Below, piece after piece: positions 1 through 9,925 of a stretch of DNA of 64,000 nt. The notes under the pieces were generated by a model that had not been told where the DNA came from, did not search any database, and saw nothing but the letters and a program-made list of their open reading frames with translations. How positions within the stretch are numbered: the first letter of the stretch is position 1; each line of letters starts with the position of its first letter. Source of the stretch: Symbiodinium natans (lineage: Eukaryota; Sar; Dinophyceae; Suessiales; Symbiodiniaceae). The stretch is from NCBI GenBank assembly GCA_905221605.1, contig CAJNDS010002823.1, positions 467,001 through 531,000 on the forward strand, written 5' to 3'. Both the position numbers and the translations under genes were made by a program.

Positions 1-1358
1 TAGAGGAATTCTTAAGCAAATAGCCCAATTTGACTCAAGTGAATACTATTTAAAGGACCATACTCAACCAAATACGAAAGAAACACTAACGGAAATGGAA
101 GCGGTTCTACCTACATAACAATGAAACAAAGATTGCTGAAGTATTCAATAAAGACCACTTATATACTATGTCTGAAAAGCACAATTTGCATAAGCAAGCT
201 TAAAAATGCACAAGAATGGAAATAGACGCGGTTCTACTTACATAACGATGAAACAAAGATGTCTGAAGTATTCAATAAAGACCACATATATACTCTGCTT
301 GTCTCTATCCGCAGCCATGAACACATCCAAACGCGTGGTTTCGTTTCGTGTACTTACGTAAAATACTAAAACGCAGGGGCCGGGTTCACCCCTGGAACCG
401 GATGTTCTTATTGGCTTTTATAAGGAGCTGACAAACACATGTGAAAGTTTAAGAGCAACAGAAGGGCGCCCGGGCGCTCGAGTTTTGTTCGCTCAGTTTC
501 ATGCGTCACTAGGTTCGTTTCACTCGTTTCTTTCTTTGCTTGTGATCGCCTCACAAAGCTGCTAAGAAATTAGTAGTACTGTAAGCCCGCACACGAACAA
601 GACTGTTAATCTAAAGATGTTTAGTCGTTTGCCCTTTATCTGCTAGAGCCCGTCCAGAAGCCCTTGTTAGTAGCATTTCGGCGCTTTTAACACAGCATGG
701 AAAGCAAAAGGAACATAATATACTTGAGCGGGAAAAATGATCCAGACACCCGGTTTTTCGTCTTTCCTAGTTCAATCGCTCACCAATTTGACATTGAGTT
801 TGTGCGTCTTTCCCTTGCATCTCAACGATACTCGTGCACAGGTGGTTACAGGGAAAAAGGCTAACGACCTTTAACATCGCTCTCTTTGCCCTGTCACCTC
901 TCTCTAGGAGGTAATCTGTTGAGTCGTGAATTTAACAGCCAGGATGAAAGAATGAGGGTCTTGTCTGTATTTCTTTGACTCCACTGTCTACGAAGGCCCG
1001 CAACACCGCACAATCAAAAACAAGGTTGAAACGTAGCGAAGGAGAAGGCCGTTCACAGGCTCACCAGTCTCGATGTTAAACTAACTACACGTCTGTCTCT
1101 CTTTGCACCGGTTTTCGTACTTTTTTCCGCCATGCTCGTGCGTTGCTTGCCTCACTCACAAATAAAGCCTAAATCATGGGTGAAGAAGAGAAAGGTAGAG
1201 GTATTCTTCATTTCTCCGGCCGATCACTTCGTTCAGTCACTCGCCTCGGCTCAAGACTCGCTCATTAGCTCACGTCTTCTTCTCCCGACTTCCAAGGAAA
1301 CACGCAAAGTCATTTAATATCGAACGAAAGGAACCCAACACACAAATCTAGCCATTCA

Positions 1359-1390
<32 letters not shown>

Positions 1391-1560
1391 TCTCTCTCGT
1401 TCCACACTGCCTGGCTGAGATGCGAAGCATTGACGAGCTACAACCTCTACTTCAAACAACATCGTTTTCAAGAACAAAACACCATTCACCCAGAAACGTT
1501 TAAACGTTTCACCCCCGTTGCCACCCCCCCAACCCTTACAGACCCCCAAAGCCTCGACGC
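1..1560. other. Low-repeat stretch, no gene recognised
   Basis: No convincing open frame or domain is seen. Positions 91-172 and 218-299 are an imperfect direct repeat of about 80 bp, offset by 127 bp. A CT microsatellite lies at about 1358-1402. The first 30 bp contain the motif CTTAAGCAAATAG, which matches the end of foldback family D found elsewhere in the window. This is the only part of the window before the telomere-like repeats begin. Confidence 0.6.
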
Positions 1561-1570
1561 ACCCTGCGGC

Positions 1571-1752
1571 CCTAAACCCTAAACCCTAAACCACTCTAAA
1601 CCCCAAACCACCCTAAACCCTAATCCCTAAACCCTAAACCCTAATTACCCTTAACCCTAAACCCTAACCCTAATCCCGAAACCCTAAACCACCCTAAACC
1701 CTAAACCCTATAAACCCTAATCCCTAAACCCTAAACCCTGAACCCTAAGCCC
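1571..1752 (-). repeat. (CCCTAAA)n telomere-like array
   Basis: Degenerate CCCTAAA units with scattered substitutions. It is the left flank of the exon-like island at 1762-1821. Confidence 0.95.
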
Positions 1753-1761
1753 TGATTGCAC

Positions 1762-1821
1762 CTCCGGCAGGGCAGCCTCGTGGAGCGCCGAGGCGTTGGC
1801 GCGCACCTTCGTTTTGTGGGC
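1762..1821 (-). CDS. Candidate exon, unknown protein
   Basis: On the minus strand a frame of exactly 60 nt runs between an AG (CCGTATAG before 1821) and a GT (GTGCAATC after 1762). It reads AHKTKVRANASALHEAALPE with no stop. The left flank is (CCCTAAA)n and the right flank is a short degenerate TTTAGGG array. The product is not recognised. A 60-nt open frame can occur by chance; support comes mainly from the flanking pattern shared with stronger islands. Confidence 0.35.
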
Positions 1822-1830
1822 CTATACGGT

Positions 1831-1876
1831 TTAAGGATTTAGGGTTTAGGGTGTAGGGTTTAGGATTTAGGGTTAG
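1831..1876 (+). repeat. Short degenerate (TTTAGGG)n array
   Basis: About six diverged units to the right of the 1.8-kb island, opposite in orientation to the array on its left. Confidence 0.85.
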
Positions 1877-1891
1877 TTATACACCCCAGAC

Positions 1892-1996
1892 CCTGGGATG
1901 TTCACCCTTATACTAACAGTCCTTAGTAGAGATTATATTTGATAGGGGGTACCATAATTCTATTAAGGATTGTTAGTACAAGGGGGAACATCCCAA
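1892..1996. mobile_element. Foldback element, family B
   Basis: About 105 bp. It begins with CTGGGATGTTCACCCTTA and ends with the near reverse complement TACAAGGGGGAACATCCCA, with matching inner arms (AACAGTCCTTAGTA and ATTAAGGATTGTTAG). No coding capacity. Similar copies occur at 35.8 and 59.5 kb, and interrupted or partial copies at 2.76, 21.2, 25.4, 25.8 and 30.9 kb. Confidence 0.75.
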
Positions 1997-1999
1997 CCC

Positions 2000-2960
2000 A
2001 GACCCTTTAATTAAGGCTTGGGGAAGGGGGTGGGTGGGATAACTTTAGGGCTTGAATAACTCAGCGTGTTTGGGGGGGCTCAGCCCAGTGTTTGTTGCTG
2101 TCGGGGGGGGAGGGGGGCTTTGGCCTTGTAGGAGGCTTAGGGTTACAGGGTTTGCAGGCTTACAGGGTTTAGGGCTGGGAATTGCATCGTGTTCAGAGCT
2201 GAGGGCTAGGGTTCCCCAGCCCACGTGCTTGATGCGTCAGGGGCGCATGCGCCAAGGCAGCTCGCTGACAGGGTACGAGCTTCCTCGGCTGAAAAAAGGG
2301 GGGCGTGACATTTGAACTCAACTGCAACCTCCGCGCAGAAACCGCCCTAAAACCTATGACCCTATGTGAAACCCTCGGGTGAGGGGTGGGGTACCTTTGC
2401 TGAATGGGTCTGTAAGGGAACCTCAGCCATATAAGAAAAGGCCGAAGCGCACCGCTGGCTCAACACAGGTTCGACCCCAGGGGTGCAGGCTCACATAAAT
2501 ATATTTATGTAATATAGTATACATGGCCTTTTGTGCTATATGATATTGTTGTATGAAGTTTTTAAATATTGTATGATATGATATACGATACTATAGGTTA
2601 ACAATTGCAGAGTACAAGTTCTCTAACTATATTGCATTGTGTGCACAAACAATTCATGTGATCCACTATAGCTCCAGCGCCGTTCCAGAAACCCTGAACA
2701 AATCCCTGTATGCTTTACCGAGCATAATTACCCCCCCCCCCCCCCCCCCGCCCCCTAATACCCATGTTCCCTCCTAAGGACTGTTAGTATAAGGAAACGT
2801 ACCAACCCAAACCCCAAACCCCAAATCCCAAACCCCAAACCCTAAACCCTAAACCCGAAACCCTAGACAAAAAAAAAAAAAACAAAAAAACAAATAACAA
2901 ATCTCCGGCGCTCGACATGCCGCGGTTTCAAGCTGGGATGCTGCGGCTTCAAGCTGTGGC
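2000..2960. other. Intergenic or intronic DNA with simple repeats
   Basis: Contains scattered TTTAGGG-like words, an AT-rich stretch at about 2500-2630, a poly(C) tract at about 2732-2750 followed by a partial family B end (about 2763-2809), a CCCTAAA/CCCCAAA array at about 2812-2866, and an A-rich tract. No gene is supported. Confidence 0.6.
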
Positions 2961-2961
2961 T

Positions 2962-3034
2962 TGGGTTTAGGGTTTAGGGTTTAGGGTTTAGGGTTTCGGG
3001 TTTAGGCTTTAGGCTTTGGGGTTTGGGGTTTGGG
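2962..3034 (+). repeat. (TTTAGGG)n array with variants
   Basis: Telomere-like units drifting into TTTGGGG at the right end. Confidence 0.9.
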
Positions 3035-3636
3035 GGATGTGATTGGGGGTGCACCTTCTGTCGAAAGCGGGCTTCCGAGCACCAGGGGTACTTTGGCATA
3101 TTCAAAGCAACTTTGCGCGTGTCCGGGGTGTCGTGGCATCGATGCTGAAACTCCCAATATAGCACCTAAACCCTATAAACCCTAAACCCTTAACCAGCCC
3201 CCCCCCCCCCCAAAAAAAAAAAAAAAAAAAAAAACGATTAAAATAAAATAAAACATCATAATGCTAAATAAACAAAGTAAAATAAACAATAGAAAAAATA
3301 AAAGAAAATAAAAAAAAATAAAATAAAAGCACCCAGGCCACTCGACGGCACGCATCTCGGACTCTGGAAAAATGGCGGCCCAGAACGCCTGCTGCTCCTG
3401 GAGCTTCACATTCAGGGTGCTTCGGGTTGCGGGCAGGGAGGCTTAGGGGTTTAGGGTTTGGGAAGTTTTTGGTTTAGGGGTTTAGGGGCCCCAAAAGCCT
3501 GGTGGTTCGACTCTCTTATAAGCCCGAAATCACCAACCTCACTGACCCAAAGCGACTCAAATCCCCGAGGCATATAGGCTCCCTCCTTTCAGGCGCGCAA
3601 GAAAACGCAGCAACACCACCGAGGAAGTTTACCTTA
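3035..3636. other. Mixed unique and low-complexity DNA
   Basis: Includes a poly(C)/poly(A) tract at about 3197-3234 and an A/T-rich run to about 3330. Open frames here are low-complexity and are not supported as genes. Confidence 0.5.
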
Positions 3637-3752
3637 ACTCCTGTTTGCTTAAGAACCCCAAAACAATGAAAGATAGTATTCCCTATCTTCCCCTTGCAAG
3701 GGAGAATGGTTCATTATTCGGTTTTTCGGGAGGTTCTTAAGCAAATAGTAGT
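3637..3752. mobile_element. Foldback element, family D
   Basis: Inverted ends: TTTGCTTAAGAACCCC on the left and GGTTCTTAAGCAAATAGTAG on the right, with a second inner palindrome around 3670-3715 (ATTCCCTATCTTCC and the related arm). About 115 bp, noncoding. Related copies lie at about 34.5, 35.34 and 36.2 kb. Confidence 0.7.
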
Positions 3753-3852
3753 TACGGCCCCAGGTTTCCTAAGACCCCTAAGGTTTAGGGTTTAGGGCTT
3801 CAGCCTCAGCCCAGGGCCCATTCTTGCGACACCAGTCTGACGAAATGTCTTT

Positions 3853-3914
3853 GCCCTAAACCCTAAACCCTAAACCCTAAACCCTAAACCCTAAACCCTA
3901 AACCCCAAACCCCT
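3853..3914 (-). repeat. (CCCTAAA)n array
   Basis: About eight near-perfect units; left flank of the 3.95-kb island. Confidence 0.95.
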
Positions 3915-3919
3915 AGAAC

Positions 3920-3995
3920 GTCTCTTGTCGCTTCCCCCCGGAGCGGGGCCTCAAGGATGCCCACCTCACGCAAGGCGGACACCACGTTGCTGTCC
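3920..3995 (-). CDS. Candidate exon, unknown protein
   Basis: Minus-strand frame after CGCCAG with GTTCTAGG following. The frame reads through NVVSALREVGILEAPLRGE without a stop. It lies between a CCCTAAA array (left) and a long TTTAGGG-family array (right). Composition suits a helical repeat protein, but no family is recognised. Confidence 0.4.
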
Positions 3996-4006
3996 CTGGC
4001 GGCGTT

Positions 4007-4508
4007 CAGGGTTTAGGGTTTAGGGTTTAGGGTTTTAGGGTTTAGGGTTTAGGGTTTTAGGGTTTTAGGGTTTTCAAGGTTTTAGGGTTTTAGGGTTCTA
4101 GGGTTTTAGGGTTTTTAGGGTTTTAGGGTTTTAGGGTTTTAGGGTTTTAGGGTTTTAGGCTTTTAGGCTTTTAGGCTTTTATGGTTTTAGGGTTTAGGGT
4201 TTTAGGGTTTTAGGGTTTTAGGGCTTTTAGGGCTTTTAGGGTTTTAGGGTTTTAGGGGTTTTAGGGTTTTAGGGTTTTAGGGTTTTAGGGTTTTTAGGGT
4301 TTTAGGGTTTTTAGGGTTTTAGGGTTTTAGGGTTTTAGGGTTTTAGGGTTTTAGGGTTTTAGGGTTTTAGGGTTTTCAGGGTTTTCAGGGTTTTAGGGTT
4401 TTAGGGTTTTAGGGTTTTAGGGTTTTCAGGGTTTTAGGGTTTCAGGTTATCAGGGTATCAGGGGTTCAGGGCCTAGGGTTTCAGGGTTTAGGGTTTCAGG
4501 GTTTAGGG
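4007..4508 (+). repeat. Long TTTTAGGG-variant telomere-like array
   Basis: About 500 bp. It starts as 7-mer TTTAGGG, then becomes mostly the 8-mer TTTTAGGG with TTTTCAGGG and TTTTAGGC variants, as if an altered unit was locally amplified. Confidence 0.95.
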
Positions 4509-4708
4509 CTGAGGGCGTTAGAGATCCGGGTTGGTGGTCCAACAAGGGAAGAGGCATTAAACTACAGGGGTCCTGATGTCTTGCAGTTTCGGGGATTTGG
4601 GATTTCGGTGGTGTGAGGGCTTGTCATTTTGTTCTCCTGCCAGGTTTTGCCAGGGGTGCAGTTCACACGAGGGCTGAGGGCTTCGTGGTTACCGAGGGGC
4701 ACCCATAA

Positions 4709-5120
4709 ATCTTAAACCCTAAGCCCTAAAGCCATAACCCATAAACACAAAACACCAAACCCATAAACCCTAAACCTTAAACCCATAATCCCATACACCC
4801 TAATTAAAGCCCTAAACCCTAAACACTAAACCAAAAACCCATAAACCGCAAAAACCCTCAACCAATAAAACCCATACACCCTGAACCCTAAACCCCTAAA
4901 CCCCAAAACCCTAAACCGATAAACCCTAAAACCTCAACCCTGAACCAAGAACCCATAAACCCTCACACTCCCCAGCTCTGACACCAGAAAGCTCGAAACC
5001 AATACCTTCAGCCCTAAACCCCTAAACCCCTAAACCCCTGAACCCCTAAACCACTAAACCCCTAAACCCCTAAACCCCTAAACCCCTAAACCCCTAAACC
5101 CCTAAACCCTAAACCCTAAA
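4709..5120 (-). repeat. Degenerate CCCTAAA array ending in 8-mer CCCCTAAA
   Basis: The left part is highly diverged. From about 5010 it is a regular CCCCTAAA array that returns to CCCTAAA at 5105-5120, immediately next to the retroelement's left (3') end. Confidence 0.9.
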
Positions 5121-5129
5121 AGAAAGCAG

Positions 5130-5762
5130 AGAAAGCAGAAGCGGAAGCCAGGCCTTTTTGTACTCGCCGTACAGCTCCAATCCAATTAGGATTAATTTAG
5201 GTCAGGGGCAGCCTGGAGACGATTTGTTAGCGCTGCCTGCTGCATGCCCTCCAGCCCTGCTAGGCAGAGCCCTGACATATGGAAGCTTGAGCAACATATC
5301 AGATACATCAGGAGTTTTTGGCGCCAAGTGTACTGGCGCATGACCCTTCACACATCTGTATGCATGTCTGTCAAGACAAGTCATGACACTTCATAAAAAT
5401 CGAGTGTTGACGGAACACTTCGTCGAACATCTCAGTACAACTAGGCAAGGAGAGCTGCCACATTGAAACTAGCTGATGGCCCGAATGGCCTTCATGCGTT
5501 GCATCATGAAAGCGCACGCCAAAGCTGACATCCCTCGGACTGTGTATGCAGCCGCTGGTTGTAGCGGGATCCCAGATTGGTTAAGAGCAGCCCCTATTCC
5601 CAGCTCGTCGCAAGAAATGATTCGGAGAGCCTGCACATACGCAATGCCAGCCCCTATTGGCCAAGGAAGTTGCGTCTGCTCAGTTCTGCATGTGTAGAAT
5701 GCAAAACCCAAGATGAAACCCAGAAGAATGGCCGAAAGGAACCACAAGGGTGGGATTGGATG
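5130..5762 (-). repeat. Retroelement terminal repeat, left (3' in sense) copy
   Basis: About 633 bp, nearly identical to 9870-10492. The visible differences are a 10-bp insertion after about 5679 (TCAGTTCTGC, a partial local duplication) and one A/G change near 5755. Short frames inside it in several directions are not supported as genes. Confidence 0.92.
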
Positions 5763-5816
5763 CCCACAGAAAAGAGTCCTGCTGCACTGCATGAGACCTG
5801 AAAAGGATTCCCCCAA

Positions 5817-6563
5817 TCAGGCCTTGATTTCCAGCTCCTCTTGCAGATGTGCAAGCAAAATGCCCTGGCGATCTTTGCACGCCCGTGGAGTGGCAAGACC
5901 CTCGCTCCTGAGCACTTCCAGAAGCTGGCGGCCTTCCATGGACTCCACAGCAGAAACGATGTCAGCCCAAGCTTTCACTGTTGACAGGTCTGAGATAGTC
6001 CCATCCAGCACTTTGGCAGCCAGGCGCTTTTGAGGCCCTGACAAAATGACATTTTCTGCAGTTTTTCCAGCTGGCGGGGCAGGCTTCGCATGTGCACCTG
6101 TGGATTGCAACCTTTCCCAGAGACGCTGTTCGAGTTCTTTCAACTCCTTGTGCTTCTGTTCTTCAATAGCAGCTTGCTCAGTCTTCTCCTTGAAGGCACG
6201 AAGCTCGGATAGCTCCTGCTTGAGTTTGGAAGCTTGCCTGGAACGCTTGTGAGTGTCTGCAGATGACGAACGAGAAGATCCTGAAGAAGCATCCCCACGG
6301 TGCGAGCGCTTCTTGCGGGAATGACGCCGAGCTGAATTTTCCCGATCTCCCATCCACATGGCATAAGCCATTCCAGCATCAAAACTCGAGGAGCTACCTT
6401 TTCCACCCCAAGACTGCTGATGGCCACCAGACCAGTTGCTACGGTTCCAGTTCTTAGACGACCACTGATTGTACTGGCCTTTGTTGCCCCCCTTGCCCCA
6501 TGTCGCCTCAAGGTGGCGAGGGAACAGCAGGAACCATAGCAAAAAGCTAGTTGAGACCATCAT
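5817..6563 (-). CDS. Retroelement second ORF, Gly/Trp/Ser-rich with coiled coil
   Basis: 248 codons from the first ATG (6563), which lies 5 nt after the RT stop (TGA at 6571-6569). The frame is open back to about 6645, overlapping RT in the -1 frame, but has no ATG there. The product begins with a hydrophobic stretch (residues ~3-15), then a low-complexity Gly/Trp/Asn/Ser/Gln-rich part (~22-60, with GKGG and WGGKG), a basic Arg/Ser-rich part (~75-112, RKKRSHR), a charged predicted coiled coil (~112-150), and a compact C-terminal part (~165-248). The basic and Gly-rich sections suggest RNA binding, as in gag- or ORF1-like proteins (inference). No CCHC knuckle is present. Being downstream of RT is unusual for such a protein. 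Translation could be by reinitiation or -1 frameshifting; no canonical slippery heptamer was seen. Confidence 0.6.
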   Translation of the reverse strand: MMVSTSFLLWFLLFPRHLEATWGKGGNKGQYNQWSSKNWNRSNWSGGHQQSWGGKGSSSSFDAGMAYAMWMGDRENSARRHSRKKRSHRGDASSGSSRSSSADTHKRSRQASKLKQELSELRAFKEKTEQAAIEEQKHKELKELEQRLWERLQSTGAHAKPAPPAGKTAENVILSGPQKRLAAKVLDGTISDLSTVKAWADIVSAVESMEGRQLLEVLRSEGLATPRACKDRQGILLAHLQEELEIKA

Positions 6564-6568
6564 GCTGC

Positions 6569-9500
6569 TCACTGTCTCTGACAACAGGCTGCAACTTGCT
6601 TGAACATTGGATCGCGGACAGCGTTGCGAAGAAAGCACACTGTATCATGCACCCTTGCAATATACACAGTGAAAAGCACCTTTGCCAATGCTCTGCTGCT
6701 CCATCCACAAGACATGCAATCCAAAAGAAAATGGAGCATGAACAGACGTAGGTCACTATGTGAATCACAAATTTGCGAAGCCCGGTGTAGTGCGCCTAGT
6801 AGTAAAGGCCGGATGTAACTCTCACCCGTCGCCCATGGGGGAGGGATCTGTAGCTTCTTACGTTTTGGAGTCAAGCTTTTGTCGGAACCCACTACCATGT
6901 CTAAGAAGTGGAGGGGAAAAACATCTTCGGCAACATCGAAGCGCTCATCATAGACATGAAGAAGGAGATCGACGAGGCAACCTTTGCAAAAGCTGTGGGT
7001 GCCCAAGAATACATCATCGACATATCTGACGTGGCAAACAGTTCGTTTCCAAGAATTTCGCAAGGAATAAAAGCCTGCATGCGCCCTCCGTGAAGAACTA
7101 GCTTTCCAAGCTTCTTCTTCTTGGCAAAGAACCATACTTGAAGCTAGCTTGCTCATCAGACCGCCGATCGGCAAACCGCTCAACATAGCGACTGCTTGGC
7201 CCACTGACACCAAGGAAACGCTGATGGCCGTCGAAAAAGTAGCAAAAATGTCAGGTAAGCCCAGGCGTACAAACTTTCCACGGCCACCTTGCAAGTCGCA
7301 AGTCATGAAACCGAAGAACTTCCGAGTGCGAGCAACAGCAACCCCTTTCCAACCAGCAGAAGCAGCTGCGGAGAAAACAGAGAACCCAGCTTGTAGAGCA
7401 CGTTGGGGAGCGACTTCTTCGTAAAACTGACCAGCATCTGCGACGATTGCAGTGAAGCGCTGTTTTTCAGCCTGGCACCTGAGGCAGGTGTAAGGATTGC
7501 CAGGAACATCCAGATCCCTGAGGCCTTCGCGTAGTTTGGCGGTTGCATCTTTCAAACCATGAGCTTCAAAACCTGGACACAAACATCGCAGGATCACATC
7601 GGCACCTCGATTGAAGTATTGCCAGACCCGTCGCTTTGGCCATTTGGCATAGCTGCAAATCTTCCGAACACAGGAGTGTGAAAGTTTTTTGCAGCATCGC
7701 CTTACTTGGTAACCGTCGAAAAAACACTTGCTCTTCAACGTCGTGTAGACATACGGTAGTACCCACACACCATCACGAAGTCCTAACCGCGCGCTCAAGG
7801 TCACCCCCAGTGTATCCTTCATGCGCTGAAGCAGCACCTTGTTGGCGTAGGAACGAGAGTATTTGACAAACGTCCATGTGCTGGATAAGCACACGAATGC
7901 AAGGCACAGGACCTGGTACGCCAGCTTTGGGAGGATCCAAGCACTTTTCTTGTTTTTGTCATCCGGAACAACAGCGCGGCGTAATCTGTAGAACTGCAAG
8001 CCTTTAGTTTCGCGAGAATATGCTTCCGCTGAACGTTGTTGTCGAGCCAGTAACTTGTCTACTTCCACAGACGACCGCAAGGATGAAGACACCGCAGAGT
8101 GGAGACCAGCGAGTTCACGTCGTGGCAAACCAAGCTTCATGAGACCCTTCATGGTTTCATCACGGATGTACTGCACACGCTCAGCAAACGTCAACCTGTA
8201 TCTAACATCCCAATTCTTTTCGGAACGAAGGAAACCCTGTCCTGACATGATGGAGGTCAGGTCCTCTTCGCTCATGCCTTCGAGCGAGGTCAACGACGCG
8301 TTCCCAGCAACTTGCACATGGTTCCAGAACGACTTGAAAGTGCGGCATTTCCCAACTTGTACACGTAAGCGGGACTTTAGCCAGGACTTCTCAGCCAGCG
8401 AAAACCTGGCGGCCGAATTTATGTATAGGACCAGAATCCTTCGAAGAACGCGTATGGACTCCTTATCAGGAGAAGCAAATCGCAAAAGACAAAAAGGCAG
8501 TCGCTTATAGTCGCAATATTCCCGCAATCTCCGGCTTAGCATAGCACGTTGACCGGAACGAGGCAGGAACCTCTTCAAGCCACAGAGCGCAGGAAACAAA
8601 AAAGAATTGCCCCACTTTCGCTCGCAAAGCTGCCAATCAACGCACGCTAGCCTCGTAACCAACCACAGTGCAAGCAAGTGAGCATTTATGGGACTGTAGA
8701 TGTCGCAAGGACCAAACAAACCAGTGTCAGCAAAAGTTGCACGCGCGCAGGTCGCATAGGCAATGGCATATGGTATCCAAAGAGCGTAGGTCTTCTGTGT
8801 CTGACTCCCGTGATCCATCTTCGTGAGGCGGGCCTCTCGTGCACGTAGCCTTGCATCATGTTCCGACAGGTCATGCGGTCGAGGGACCCGACAATGCTTA
8901 GGGGGCCGCTTTCTCTGCTTGTCACGAACGCCCGTGGCAACGTAGCCGTTAGCAGAAGGTCTATGGTTGACAATGTCATGCCATTCAACGGCTCGCATGC
9001 GCAAAGCAGCGCCGTTCCCAACGACTACGAAGAACAGCGTCCAGGGGGGGTGTCTGCGAGCCATTCGGTATCGGAGCTTACGTGCTTCCTGCGTGTGAGA
9101 CCGCATGGTTGCAATCATATGCTCAGAGAAACGCTTCACAGGTCCAGAAACATTGGGCGCACTGTCTCTCGTAGTATGCGCGAAGCCTGTGTATCTGAAA
9201 TGGCCAGAAAACCACTGATAAACAACCGCCTCGCATTCAGCAGTATCCAAAATCAGAGCTTCATGCCATCTCACTAGCTCTCTGACTGCATGTGGGGAGT
9301 CATAGCCCTGGAAAACAGCCTGAACGTGGTCAGGCAACATCCGCAAGACGCACTTAGCATGAGCATGGCTGCTATTGTAGCGTAGCCAAAGTAGGCCCTT
9401 GGCCATGGCACACATGCATATCAATCTTTCAACATCAGGCGAAACATGGCATTTCTTGCTGTCTGGGGGGAACATGTAGTCAAGCGCAAGCTTTTGGAGC

Positions 9501-9925
9501 TTTGTCAGCACAGACCAAAGTCGATGAGGAAAGTCTGGAAGTCGCCACTGGCATAATACTTTGGCAAAGACAGACCGACACAACAACGTCGTGCACTCGC
9601 GCTGAACTTGCTTGGTGACCCGTCTATCGCCAAAAACAGGCACAGGCCCAGTTGTAATAAGATTTGACCAAAAGCTGCACGCAGTCAGAATGCACATGCT
9701 CGCGTTCGCCATTGCAGTTGCCCAAGAAAAAGGAAAGGTACGGTATCTGAAAGTGCTGCACCAGAGTGCACCCTGGTAGATGAAGTATTCGAGGAGGAAG
9801 TGAAAGAACACAAGGCACCGTAGCAAAACGCAGTCACTGGTAGCCGGTGTAGCCTTGTGGGAAACGCCAAGAAAGCAGAAGCGGAAGCCAGGCCTTTTTG
9901 TACTCGCCGTACAGCTCCAATCCAA
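6569..9925 (-). CDS. Reverse transcriptase of the retroelement
   Basis: 1118-codon open frame, stop TGA at 6571-6569. The frame opens at TTG 9925 after an in-frame TAA at 9928-9926; the first ATG is at 9712 (residue 72), giving about 1047 residues, and is the likelier eukaryotic start. Numbering from 9925, the RT core is C-terminal: motif A ADAGQFYEEV (D830), motif B SGLPIGGLMS (916-925), motif C RYVDD (YVDD 968-971) and a later HFLDMVV (1006-1012). All three catalytic Asp (830, 970, 971) are present. The first ~650 residues are basic and Trp/Cys/His-rich with no recognised domain. About 110 residues follow the FLD motif, with no GIY-YIG or RNase H signature. YVDD with a downstream FLD is common in Penelope-like RTs, but motifs A and B are not typical of them, so the clade is open. 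The intact frame and near-identical terminal repeats suggest a recent copy. Confidence 0.85.
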   Translation of the reverse strand: MDWSCTASTKRPGFRFCFLGVSHKATPATSDCVLLRCLVFFHFLLEYFIYQGALWCSTFRYRTFPFSWATAMANASMCILTACSFWSNLITTGPVPVFGDRRVTKQVQRECTTLLCRSVFAKVLCQWRLPDFPHRLWSVLTKLQKLALDYMFPPDSKKCHVSPDVERLICMCAMAKGLLWLRYNSSHAHAKCVLRMLPDHVQAVFQGYDSPHAVRELVRWHEALILDTAECEAVVYQWFSGHFRYTGFAHTTRDSAPNVSGPVKRFSEHMIATMRSHTQEARKLRYRMARRHPPWTLFFVVVGNGAALRMRAVEWHDIVNHRPSANGYVATGVRDKQRKRPPKHCRVPRPHDLSEHDARLRAREARLTKMDHGSQTQKTYALWIPYAIAYATCARATFADTGLFGPCDIYSPINAHLLALWLVTRLACVDWQLCERKWGNSFLFPALCGLKRFLPRSGQRAMLSRRLREYCDYKRLPFCLLRFASPDKESIRVLRRILVLYINSAARFSLAEKSWLKSRLRVQVGKCRTFKSFWNHVQVAGNASLTSLEGMSEEDLTSIMSGQGFLRSEKNWDVRYRLTFAERVQYIRDETMKGLMKLGLPRRELAGLHSAVSSSLRSSVEVDKLLARQQRSAEAYSRETKGLQFYRLRRAVVPDDKNKKSAWILPKLAYQVLCLAFVCLSSTWTFVKYSRSYANKVLLQRMKDTLGVTLSARLGLRDGVWVLPYVYTTLKSKCFFDGYQVRRCCKKLSHSCVRKICSYAKWPKRRVWQYFNRGADVILRCLCPGFEAHGLKDATAKLREGLRDLDVPGNPYTCLRCQAEKQRFTAIVADAGQFYEEVAPQRALQAGFSVFSAAASAGWKGVAVARTRKFFGFMTCDLQGGRGKFVRLGLPDIFATFSTAISVSLVSVGQAVAMLSGLPIGGLMSKLASSMVLCQEEEAWKASSSRRAHAGFYSLRNSWKRTVCHVRYVDDVFLGTHSFCKGCLVDLLLHVYDERFDVAEDVFPLHFLDMVVGSDKSLTPKRKKLQIPPPWATGESYIRPLLLGALHRASQICDSHSDLRLFMLHFLLDCMSCGWSSRALAKVLFTVYIARVHDTVCFLRNAVRDPMFKQVAACCQRQ

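Noticed and set aside
2455..2500. tRNA-like GGTTCGACCCC word
   Set aside because: No cloverleaf arms could be built around it; similar words at 3505 and 47010 also fail.
8858..9277. 139-codon plus frame and other plus frames within 5.4-9.9 kb
   Set aside because: Antisense shadows of the reverse transcriptase frame and terminal repeat.
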